From: an uncultured Ruminococcus sp.
Lineage (GTDB): Bacteria; Bacillota; Clostridia; Oscillospirales; Acutalibacteraceae
Length of the DNA stretch: 11,719 nt
Direction: 5' to 3'
Assembly (NCBI GenBank): GCA_902802975.1
Contig: CADCOF010000293.1
Location: 1-11,719, forward strand
Positions 5,555 to 11,719 of the stretch are shown one piece after another. The notes under the pieces are model-generated. The model saw only the letters and a list, made by a program, of their open reading frames with translations, had not been told where the DNA came from and searched no databases. The translations under genes and the position numbers were made by a program. The number at the start of each line of letters is the position of its first letter. Position 1 is the stretch's first letter.

Positions 5555-6934
5555 TCAAGAGGCTGCACGCTGCTGCAGCAAAGCGTTTTTCAGATCGATA
5601 ACGGCTGTTGGTATTGATTCTTTCGAAATTCCGGCAAAACTGAGATAAAAGTATTTCAGTTCGTTTTTTTCACGGCATTTTCCAAGTCGGCAGCCGTTTT
5701 TTTCAGCCGAAAGTTTCAGCTGATCCAGCGGGATATCTGTTTTCAACTTGATTCGGACGCACAGCGCGGTTTCTATTATTTCAACTATTGTATCGTCGGG
5801 GAAATTTTTATTCACAGCCTCATACATTACAGAAGCTTTTTCTGCATAGGTTTTTCTGAGCTTTCGCAGCTGTCGATCAAGCCGACCGCATGATATATAA
5901 CGAGCAAGAGCCAGCTGTTCCGTCTTAGATGACGTTTGATTGTAATACTTTTTTCGCGCCTTATATTTTTGGGCAAGCTGCTGCGGCAGCACCATGTAGC
6001 TTATTCGCACGCTCGGCAAAAGCAGCTTTGAAAAACTCCCTATATACACAGTATGCGACGGACACAGACCTTGAAGTGCAGGCACAGGCTTTGACAAAAA
6101 TCGAAGTTCCCCGTTATAATCATCTTCCACTACAATATTGTCAAAACGTTTTGCCCATTCTATTATCTTATTGCGTTTGTTTATAGGTATAGGCGCGCAG
6201 CCCCGAATACTTCCCGACGAATTAATAAACAGCATTCGGCTTTTTACACTGTCATCTAATATTATTCCGTCTTTATCCGCATTAAGGTTCGTGATATTCC
6301 AACGATAATCCGAGAATATCTGCTCGCCCTGCGGGAAAAATCCGACTTCCATTGCGACATTATAGCCGTATTCATCGCACAGCCCCAACAATATCGACAA
6401 CAAAGTTTGTGTTCCTGCGCCTATCACAATGTTTTCAGGTACGGTTTTTACATCTCTCACTCGCCGGGAATATTCACACAGTGCCGCACGAAGTTCATAT
6501 TCTCCCTGTGCCTCACCATATGTCGTGATTGTATACTGCGATTCCAGAACATCCTTTATACATCTCTGCCAATATTTCAGATCGGTGCATGACGGGTCAA
6601 CACCGGAAGAAGAAAAATCCCATTTTACATATGTACTTCCAATGCTGCTTTTGGGAAAAAGAACCTGTTCTCTCGGCTCCTCAAATTTTTCGGCTTCAAC
6701 AAAATACCCACGCTTTGGGCAACTGTTCAAGAATCCTTCCGAGCAGAGTTGTTCATATGCTGTTTCTACAGTTGTTCTGCTAATACCCAAATCTTGTGAA
6801 AGTCCCCTGATAGACGGCAGCTTGTCACCTTTTTTCAGTTTTCCTGTTCCGATAGCTGATTTTATATTGTCAAAGAGCTGTTCATAAAGCAGCTTATCTA
6901 CAGATTTGTCGATATTCAAAAAATCATACAGCAC
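5555..6934 (-). CDS. MocR-family transcriptional regulator (GntR wHTH fused to aminotransferase-like domain)
   Basis: MocR proteins join a GntR-type winged helix to a fold-type-I aminotransferase-like domain that binds PLP as effector or sensor (GabR, PdxR, DdlR). The 459 residues fit the family. The winged helix is about 11-80, with KLPSIRGLSQDLGISRTTVETAYEQL-type sequence at 38-63. The aminotransferase-like part runs from about 105 to 455. The PLP lysine is probably Lys303 in GSFSKLLLPSVR, and EDDYNGELRF (270-279) is the usual acidic/tyrosine motif. The TPSHQxPxG motif expected near 238-246 is replaced by NSSGSIRGC, which may change ligand or PLP handling. The GTG at 6934 has GAAGG nine bases upstream. 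It is the last gene of the leftward series, 89 bases after the GNAT gene. The target and ligand are unknown; autoregulation is common in the family. Confidence 0.92.
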   Translation of the reverse strand: MLYDFLNIDKSVDKLLYEQLFDNIKSAIGTGKLKKGDKLPSIRGLSQDLGISRTTVETAYEQLCSEGFLNSCPKRGYFVEAEKFEEPREQVLFPKSSIGSTYVKWDFSSSGVDPSCTDLKYWQRCIKDVLESQYTITTYGEAQGEYELRAALCEYSRRVRDVKTVPENIVIGAGTQTLLSILLGLCDEYGYNVAMEVGFFPQGEQIFSDYRWNITNLNADKDGIILDDSVKSRMLFINSSGSIRGCAPIPINKRNKIIEWAKRFDNIVVEDDYNGELRFLSKPVPALQGLCPSHTVYIGSFSKLLLPSVRISYMVLPQQLAQKYKARKKYYNQTSSKTEQLALARYISCGRLDRQLRKLRKTYAEKASVMYEAVNKNFPDDTIVEIIETALCVRIKLKTDIPLDQLKLSAEKNGCRLGKCREKNELKYFYLSFAGISKESIPTAVIDLKNALLQQRAAS

Positions 6935-7002
6935 CTTTTTTCACCTTCTTACTTAATTAAACTAAAACTATTGTCGTTGTTATAAATCATCGGCTTTCAC
7001 AC

Positions 7003-7023
7003 CATTGCACATTGCACATTGCA
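7003..7023. repeat. Three heptamer direct repeats (CATTGCA) upstream of the MocR gene
   Basis: Three exact copies of CATTGCA lie head to tail, directly after the GNAT stop codon and about 70-90 bases upstream of the MocR start. MocR regulators often bind direct repeats near their own promoters, so this could be an operator. A simple slippage repeat is the alternative. I see no convincing -10/-35 pair for MocR in this gap. Confidence 0.85.
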
Positions 7024-7791
7024 TTACATGCGTCCTGATTTCCAGCCCTTGCAAACAGTAAACCCGATTTTGTCGTAAATGCTGATCTTTTTCTCTGTTT
7101 GCAGATATACTGTTTTTCCTTGCGAAATTATTCTTGATGTAACATAAGACACCAAAAAGCTGCCGATACCCTGTCTTCTGTATTCGCTCCTTGTGACGAC
7201 ACCGCTTATCATCGCGCATTTCGGCGTAATTGCAGGTACGATCAAGGACGAAACGATCTTATTATCCATATAAACTACATACACTGCCGCTGTTTTATGA
7301 CGAATTCTGTGTGACATATCGACCGCAAAATCTTCAAAGCCGATCTTTGCGTCAAAGCCAAATCCATCGGACATCAAATAATAAACGTTGCGCAGTTCTT
7401 TTATACTGCCGTCAAGTGCGGTAACGATACATTTATCTTTATCTATAATTTTTTTCGGGTTTTCACATTTCATCAACATTCCATGCGACCATGTCATATC
7501 GATAGGCAGATCGGATTCTCCATCAAATATTAATTCTTTTGGAGACAGCGCAGAAATAAACATCGCCGTTTCGTTATTTATATGCCCGCAGATCATAACA
7601 GTATCATAATATCGGCATACAGCGCAAACAGATTTATTATCCTCATCTGTGCAAAGCCAGCTGTCAATAAACGAATACTTATTATCGTAGGCAGTGACAT
7701 ACGATAATATCCTTGCACCAAAAGGCGAATCGGCGCAAAGGCTGATCATTTCGGATTTGAATTTTTCGGTTCCGTCGTTAATTCTTATCAT
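7024..7791 (-). CDS. GNAT-family N-acetyltransferase, substrate unknown
   Basis: The C-terminal third is a GNAT fold that transfers acetyl from acetyl-CoA to an amine. In the 255-residue form the acetyl-CoA loop RRQGIG lies at 205-210, after the strand AMISGVVTRSEY, and the last conserved part IYDKIGF is at 238-244. The N-terminal about 150 residues show no recognised motif; they may be a degenerate second GNAT domain, seen in other proteins of this length. The start is uncertain. An ATG at 7791 lies 4 bases after the upstream M42 stop, and a GTG at 7806 would overlap that gene by 11 bases. Neither has a clear Shine-Dalgarno, so reinitiation after the peptidase is likely. Tight linkage to two peptidases suggests a peptide or amino-acid substrate, but this is inference. 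Confidence 0.85.
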   Translation of the reverse strand: MIRINDGTEKFKSEMISLCADSPFGARILSYVTAYDNKYSFIDSWLCTDEDNKSVCAVCRYYDTVMICGHINNETAMFISALSPKELIFDGESDLPIDMTWSHGMLMKCENPKKIIDKDKCIVTALDGSIKELRNVYYLMSDGFGFDAKIGFEDFAVDMSHRIRHKTAAVYVVYMDNKIVSSLIVPAITPKCAMISGVVTRSEYRRQGIGSFLVSYVTSRIISQGKTVYLQTEKKISIYDKIGFTVCKGWKSGRM

Positions 7792-7795
7792 AAAA

Positions 7796-8815
7796 TCAAT
7801 CTGCACATAATATGGATAACTCTCTGATTATTTTCTTCGCTGCGTCTATGTCCGATTTATATGCGATCGTATGCGGCGAATGAAGATATCTGCACGGAAC
7901 CGAAACGGCTATTGTCCGCACGCCGCCTCTTGTTGTCGAAATCACGCCGGCGTCGTTGCCGCCTGCTACGGCTTGTTTTGCCTGAGCTTTTACGCCCGAA
8001 CTTTTGGCTGTATCAAATGCCATTTTGTACAACTCTTTATCATATATGGTGCGCCTGTCCATAAAGGAGATAACTGCGCCCTCGCCCAATCGGCACACCT
8101 GCTTGCTTTGATCGACATTCGGTATATCTGCGGCAGTGGTTGTTTCGGCAACAATGGCTATTTCGGGGTCAACGGAAAAAGCAGCCGTTTTGGCACCTCT
8201 GAGTCCGACTTCCTCTTGTACAACAAAAGTAAAGTACAGGTCAAACGGCAGCACTTGTTTTATTATGTCAATCAAAATGGCGCAGCCGGCTCTGTCATCT
8301 ATCGCTTTTGTAATTATTGCCTGCTCGTTTTCTTCAAAGAAACCTTCAAACGCTGCAAGTTCCCCCAAACAGACGGATTTTTCGGCGTCTTCTTTATCTG
8401 CTGCGCCGATATCTATATACATTTCGTTAAGTTTCGGAATGGCTTTTTTTGCGTCGCCTTCACATAAATGAATCGGCTTTATACCCAAAACGCCGACGCG
8501 GTCTGATGTGCAAAGTCGGACGCGCTTTCCCGGAATGACCCTTCTGTCAATACCACCCACTTCGTCAATGCCTAACGTACCGTCGGGATTTATTCTCGTA
8601 ACAATAAATCCTACCTCATCCATATGAGCAGATAACATCACCCTGCGACTTGCTCTCCATGCGCCTTTTTTGAAAGCAATGATATTTCCACTGCCGTCAA
8701 TTGTAATTTGGTCTGCGTGATTTTTTATTTCCGAAAGGATAATATCACGAATCCTGCCTTCATCGGACGACACGCCGTTTGCAAGACACAGCTTTTTCAA
8801 AAGATTAACATTCAT
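7796..8815 (-). CDS. M42-family metallo-aminopeptidase (second of pair)
   Basis: M42 enzymes are cytoplasmic two-metal aminopeptidases, often large dodecameric shells, that trim short peptides. The 339-residue protein has all expected metal and catalytic positions: His64-Asp66 in SAHMDEVGF, the DDR pair at 173-174, Glu201-Glu202 in VVQEEVGLRGA, Glu224 in IVAETTTAAD and His312 in RYLHSPH. It resembles the glutamyl-aminopeptidase/PepA-like branch, but substrate preference cannot be read from sequence. The ATG at 8815 is preferred to the GTG at 8824 because AGGTG lies 6 bases upstream. It overlaps the preceding peptidase gene by 11 bases, so the two are translationally coupled. Although in the same family, the two proteins differ clearly in sequence, so this is an old duplication, not a recent one. 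Confidence 0.94.
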   Translation of the reverse strand: MNVNLLKKLCLANGVSSDEGRIRDIILSEIKNHADQITIDGSGNIIAFKKGAWRASRRVMLSAHMDEVGFIVTRINPDGTLGIDEVGGIDRRVIPGKRVRLCTSDRVGVLGIKPIHLCEGDAKKAIPKLNEMYIDIGAADKEDAEKSVCLGELAAFEGFFEENEQAIITKAIDDRAGCAILIDIIKQVLPFDLYFTFVVQEEVGLRGAKTAAFSVDPEIAIVAETTTAADIPNVDQSKQVCRLGEGAVISFMDRRTIYDKELYKMAFDTAKSSGVKAQAKQAVAGGNDAGVISTTRGGVRTIAVSVPCRYLHSPHTIAYKSDIDAAKKIIRELSILCAD

Positions 8816-9833
8816 CAATTTCACCTGCCCTGTTTTCGATATATTTGCAGATAAGCTGCGCTGTATTTTCGATATCCGCCGCGCTTATTATTTCCGCCGC
8901 TGTGTGCATATTGCGCTGAGGAATAGAAACAAGCGCGGTGGGTATTCCGCTTTTTACGGTCGATATTTTATCGGCATCTGTACCGGTCAATCCGCCTACA
9001 ATCTCCAATTGATACGGAATAGAGTTATCTTTTGCTATATCTATCAGCTTGTATGACATTTTTCTTGACAATACAGGCGAAATGCAAATCATTGCGCCGC
9101 CTTCGAGCGCGCCCGCTTCATGGTCAGCCACACCGCCCTGACGCGCAAAGCTTACATCAGCAGCAATGGCCTCATTTGGCGAAATTGTATATGCCGATGT
9201 CAGCGCGCCTTTTCCGTATGTTTCCTCCTGAGAAGTAAACGCAAACGTAACGCCCACATTTGTCGGTGATTCTTTCAGCAGCTGTGCCACTCTGATAAGA
9301 AGCGCACAGCACGCCCTGTTGTCTGTGGCACAGCACGTAAATCTGCCGTTCAGAAGTTCGGCGGGCGTTACGTTCATAACGACTGTATCGCCAAGTTGTA
9401 CAAGCTTTTCAACACTCTCTTTTGGCATACCTGTATCGAGAAAAATGCTATCTGAGTCGGGTGCCTTATCCTCACCGCCGTCTGAAAGGTGCGGCGGCAG
9501 GCAGCACGCAACAGCGGTAATATTTCCGCTTTCTGTGCAAACTTTAAATCGGCTGTCTTGTACAGTACGATAGTCCATTCCTCCGACAGGCGACACTTTC
9601 AAAAAGCCATTATCATCTATGTATGTAACAATAAATCCAATCTGATCAATATGTGCGTCAAGCATAATATTATAACGATCAACGCGCCCCATCTGCGCTA
9701 TGACATTATTGTTATGATCTATTTTAACGTTATCTGCAAGATTACTCATTTCATCGTAAATGACTTTGCAGATTTCATCTTCTCTGCCGGAAACACCGTG
9801 AGTGCAGCACAATCGTTCAAGCAGTTTAATCAT
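8805..9833 (-). CDS. M42-family metallo-aminopeptidase (first of pair)
   Basis: This 342-residue M42 peptidase has its metal and catalytic residues intact: His61-Asp63 in DAHIDQIGF, Asp171 in ATDNRAC, Glu203-Glu204 in SQEETYGKGA, Asp226 in AIAADVSFA and His310 in RNMHTAAE. It differs from its neighbour at several active-site surroundings, such as TYGKGA versus VGLRGA and Asp versus Glu at the fifth ligand. Different peptide preference, or a mixed complex as proposed for some archaeal TET peptidases, is possible. The ATG at 9833 follows GAGGGGG with about 10 bases spacing. That ribosome site lies next to the murD stop codon, 15 bases upstream, consistent with one transcript. Its stop codon lies inside the start region of the next M42 gene. 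Confidence 0.94.
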   Translation of the reverse strand: MIKLLERLCCTHGVSGREDEICKVIYDEMSNLADNVKIDHNNNVIAQMGRVDRYNIMLDAHIDQIGFIVTYIDDNGFLKVSPVGGMDYRTVQDSRFKVCTESGNITAVACCLPPHLSDGGEDKAPDSDSIFLDTGMPKESVEKLVQLGDTVVMNVTPAELLNGRFTCCATDNRACCALLIRVAQLLKESPTNVGVTFAFTSQEETYGKGALTSAYTISPNEAIAADVSFARQGGVADHEAGALEGGAMICISPVLSRKMSYKLIDIAKDNSIPYQLEIVGGLTGTDADKISTVKSGIPTALVSIPQRNMHTAAEIISAADIENTAQLICKYIENRAGEIDEC

Positions 9834-9848
9834 TCCGGAAATACCCCC

Positions 9849-11249
9849 TCACAGTGAATTAACTATCTTTTTGAAATGCTCTCCGCGTTCTTCAAAGTTT
9901 CTGTAAAGATCAAAACTTGCACTTGCGGGAGAGAGAGAAACTTTGTCTCCCGGAACGGCAGCATTGCGTGCAGCTGATACCGCTTCTTCCATTGTGTTCA
10001 CTTCAATAATGGAAGGATTGCCGACAGAGTACTCCGGCGCATTCAGAATAGCTGTTTTGATTTTTTCAGCCGTTGCGCCCATGATCACGGCAGTTTTGAC
10101 TTTTTTGCAGATAAGTCTGCCTAAGTCTGTGTAATCAAGGTGCTTATCATAGCCGCCAAGTATTACTATCATCTTTTCATCATAAAGAGAAAGCGTTCCA
10201 AGAGCCGTTCTTGTGGGACTTGAGGCTATTGAGTCGTTATAGTAGCTCACCCCGTCAAGTTCACGCACAAACTCGTTTCTGTGGGCAACACCGCCGAATG
10301 TCGAAGCGACCTTAACAATATTCTCAACATCAACGTCGCCCAAAACGGCACATATTGCCGCCAGATAATTTTCAACATTATGCAGACCGGGAATTTTGAT
10401 ATCAGACTTATTCATAACGAATGTTTCAGTTCCGTTTTTCGCAAAATAGATATCTCCGTTCTGAGCCATATATGAACCGTTCTCAACCTTCTGCAGACGT
10501 GAGAATTTCAGCAAACTGCCGCGCACATCGCTTTCAAATGAATTGGATATTTCATTATCGAGGTTGAGTACACTGCGCGAGAACGCGTTCTGATGAAGTA
10601 CGATATTGCGCTTTGCGTCCACATACTCCTGCATATCCTTGTGAATATCAAGGTGATTGGGCGCAAGGTTCGTAACAACAGCCACATTCGGGCTTTCACG
10701 CATTGAGATAAGCTGAAAACTGGACAGCTCCACTACAGCATAATCATCGGGAGTTATCGACTCTATCTCGGGCAGAAGCGGCTTGCCTATATTGCCTCCG
10801 AGGTGAACTGTTTTTCCCTGCGCTTTCAGCAATTCCGAAATAACGGTTGTAGTTGTTGTTTTTCCGTCGCTGCCGGTAACAGCGATAATTCTGCACGGAC
10901 AAATGTCAAAAAACACTTCCATCTCACTTGTAACAACAACGCCTTTAGCGCGCAGTTTGTCAATTTCATCGGTGAAAAACTTCATGCCGGGAGTGCGAAA
11001 AAAGATATCTACATCAAGATCATCAAGATAGTTTTCACCTAAGCGCAGTTCGGCTCCGTCATTTTCTGCCTTAACAGCGGCGTCACCCAATGTATCACGA
11101 TCTCTTTTGTCGCATGCGATAACATGAGCACCATATCGTGTAAACAATGAGATAAGCGGCAAGTGGCTGCGTCCGATACCGCACAAGGCAATGGTTTTAT
11201 TGTTAATAGATTCAAAGAATGATTTAAGTTTGATATTATTTTCTGTCAT
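9849..11249 (-). CDS. murD: UDP-N-acetylmuramoyl-L-alanine--D-glutamate ligase MurD
   Basis: MurD adds D-glutamate to UDP-MurNAc-L-Ala in the cytoplasm, using ATP, the second amino-acid step of peptidoglycan precursor synthesis. The 466-residue length is normal. The N-terminal nucleotide-binding domain starts ALCGIGRSHLP (21-31). The central domain has the P-loop GSDGKTTTTT (126-135), ELSSFQL (174-180), LDIH (200-203) and the Lys213 of YVDAKRN, the carbamylated-lysine position. The C-terminal domain has HRNEF (323-327), NDSIASSP (338-345) and LSPASASFD (439-447). The ATG at 11249 is chosen because AGGGTG lies 6 bases upstream; the GTG at 11264 is upstream of that site. MurD normally sits in the division and cell-wall cluster beside mraY and ftsW; here it heads an operon with two peptidases. 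The promoter at 11301-11329 fits. Confidence 0.97.
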   Translation of the reverse strand: MTENNIKLKSFFESINNKTIALCGIGRSHLPLISLFTRYGAHVIACDKRDRDTLGDAAVKAENDGAELRLGENYLDDLDVDIFFRTPGMKFFTDEIDKLRAKGVVVTSEMEVFFDICPCRIIAVTGSDGKTTTTTVISELLKAQGKTVHLGGNIGKPLLPEIESITPDDYAVVELSSFQLISMRESPNVAVVTNLAPNHLDIHKDMQEYVDAKRNIVLHQNAFSRSVLNLDNEISNSFESDVRGSLLKFSRLQKVENGSYMAQNGDIYFAKNGTETFVMNKSDIKIPGLHNVENYLAAICAVLGDVDVENIVKVASTFGGVAHRNEFVRELDGVSYYNDSIASSPTRTALGTLSLYDEKMIVILGGYDKHLDYTDLGRLICKKVKTAVIMGATAEKIKTAILNAPEYSVGNPSIIEVNTMEEAVSAARNAAVPGDKVSLSPASASFDLYRNFEERGEHFKKIVNSL

Positions 11250-11300
11250 AATATTCACCCTCACAGTTCAAAAAAATAGATAGTTGCATACAACAGTATA

Positions 11301-11329
11301 ATTATATGACAAAATCATTGGAAAATCAA
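11301..11329 (-). promoter_or_regulatory. Promoter of the murD operon
   Basis: On the minus strand TTGATT (11324-11329) and TATAAT (11301-11306) are separated by exactly 17 bases, a sigma-A type promoter with a perfect -10. The start would be near 11294, leaving a leader of about 45 bases before the murD ATG. All five leftward genes could be read from it. Confidence 0.75.
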
Positions 11330-11440
11330 GAAAAAACACATAGCTGCAGTAAATTATGGCAAACGACCTGGTGCCAATACGGGCACACGCAGTTCGCGCT
11401 CATAATTTATTTGTAATACACAACAAAAATCCATGCCGAA

Positions 11441-11516
11441 GCGTGTCGCCGCTGACAGTACGCGCATATACACTATGTAAAAAATAAACTATACCGTCAG
11501 TGCCGCGGCATCACGC
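11441..11516. repeat. Imperfect inverted repeat with AT-rich centre
   Basis: The left arm (11441-11456, GCGTG..GCCGC..TGAC) matches the reverse complement of the right arm (11496-11516) at 14 positions, with one 2-base mismatch and a 5-base bulge. The 39-base centre is AT-rich. It lies between the murD promoter and the terminator of the next gene. It could be a structured RNA, a degraded mobile element or a binding site; none is supported further. Confidence 0.4.
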
Positions 11517-11523
11517 CACACAA

Positions 11524-11574
11524 GAAAAAAAGTCCCCTCAAAGAAGGAGGCATTAAAGCCTTCATCTTTGAGGG
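11524..11574 (-). terminator. Intrinsic terminator for a leftward gene beyond the right edge
   Basis: On the minus strand CCCTCAAAGA (11565-11574) pairs with TCTTTGAGGG (11535-11544). Inner pairing of GCC/GGC extends the stem with one mismatch and one G-U. It is followed by seven T (11525-11531). Orientation and T-run fit the end of a transcript arriving from the right, separating it from the murD operon. Confidence 0.75.
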
Positions 11575-11623
11575 TGCGGTCTGCTGGGGGAAGACGTTGC
11601 CGTCGGGGACGGCTCCCGGCCGA

Positions 11624-11693
11624 CAATGTCACTAACTTAAGCTAAAAAAATAACAGCACAAAGTTTTCGCCAAGCCTTTTTCAAAAGGCTTGC
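11624..11693. repeat. Interspersed hairpin element, copy 2
   Basis: It begins CAATGTCACTAACTTAAG (11624-11641), has a variable stretch, then CACAAAGTTTTCGCC and the hairpin AAGCCTTTT-TC-AAAAGGCTT. It is collinear with the copy at 5431-5505 and in the same orientation, with one base pair less in the stem. The sequence beyond the hairpin (AGGGTGC then GGGACGGAGTCCC) differs from copy 1. Confidence 0.8.
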
Positions 11694-11719
11694 AGGGTGC
11701 AGGGACGGAGTCCCGCCCG

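Larger units (their letters stand above)
11330..11719. other. Noncoding right end: inverted repeats, terminator and repeat element
   Basis: No gene is visible in these 390 bases. From left to right there is a small hairpin GTGCC/GGCAC (about 11371-11386), an imperfect inverted repeat (11441-11516), a minus-strand terminator (11534-11574), a GCCGTC-GGG-GACGGC hairpin (11599-11613), the second interspersed element (11624-11693) and a GGGAC-GGA-GTCCC hairpin (11702-11714). The density of short palindromes is high, as in the khpB-side repeat cluster. Confidence 0.65.

Noticed and set aside
5062..5617. Three short rightward open frames (79, 70 and 69 residues)
   Set aside because: They run through the terminator, tandem repeat and hairpin element, overlap one another in different frames, have no Shine-Dalgarno and no recognisable domain. 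They are repeat sequence read as protein.
6429..6887. Rightward 152-residue open frame opposite the MocR gene, and a 198-residue one at 7871-8467 opposite the M42 gene
   Set aside because: Both are antisense shadows of genes with intact catalytic or domain motifs and have no ribosome site or known domain.
5555..11249. Prophage or transposon cargo
   Set aside because: No integrase, transposase, phage gene or target duplication is visible; murD is a core gene. Only the flanking repeats hint at rearrangement.

Overview
The window carries a chromosomal replication-origin region followed by an unrelated-looking gene block. The replication initiator dnaA reads leftward (67-1389). The rpmH-rnpA-yidD-yidC-khpB(jag) series reads rightward (1913-5010). 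Between them lies an AT-rich intergenic stretch with DnaA-box sequences, a strong oriC candidate. This layout, a YidC without N-terminal P1 domain, a Clostridia-type L34 start (MLRTYQPKK), strong Shine-Dalgarno sequences and moderate GC point to a low-to-mid-GC Firmicute, most likely a gut-type clostridium of the Oscillospirales/Ruminococcaceae. That lineage call is inference; no rRNA is present.

Layout. 1-66: downstream flank of dnaA with a perfect hairpin; dnaN would be expected further left. 67-1389: dnaA (-). 1390-1912: candidate oriC and the two divergent promoter regions. 1913-5010: L34, RNase P protein, YidD, YidC insertase and the RNA-binding protein KhpB (+), closed by an intrinsic terminator at 5049-5078. 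5080-5554: noncoding repeat cluster (octamer tandem repeat, hairpins, first copy of an interspersed hairpin element). 5555-11249: five leftward genes in transcription order murD, M42 peptidase, M42 peptidase, GNAT acetyltransferase, MocR-type regulator, behind a good promoter at 11301-11329. 11330-11719: noncoding, with a minus-strand terminator for a gene beyond the right edge and a second, same-orientation copy of the interspersed hairpin element.

How the genes work together. The left half makes the replication initiator and the conserved ribosome/RNase P/membrane-insertion set. In many Firmicutes that set continues from jag into mnmE-mnmG-rsmG; here it stops at a terminator. The right half is a tightly coupled operon: murD adds D-glutamate to the peptidoglycan precursor, two intact but diverged M42 metallo-aminopeptidases overlap by 11 bases, the GNAT follows within 4 bases (or overlaps), and a PLP-type GntR/MocR regulator ends the series after an 89-base gap that contains three heptamer direct repeats. 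A cell-wall peptide or D-amino-acid theme is a reasonable hypothesis but is not shown by the sequence.

Most notable observations: the DnaA helix-turn-helix signature reads RHYST instead of RDHTT; the MocR protein keeps its PLP lysine but lacks the family TPSHQxPxG motif; the two copies of the interspersed element change their T and A runs in step, as expected for a maintained hairpin, and they flank the five-gene block; rnpA and yidD lack Shine-Dalgarno sequences, and rnpA has a promoter-like sequence placed so that transcription would start at its ATG. No phage, transposase, CRISPR, tRNA or rRNA gene was seen.
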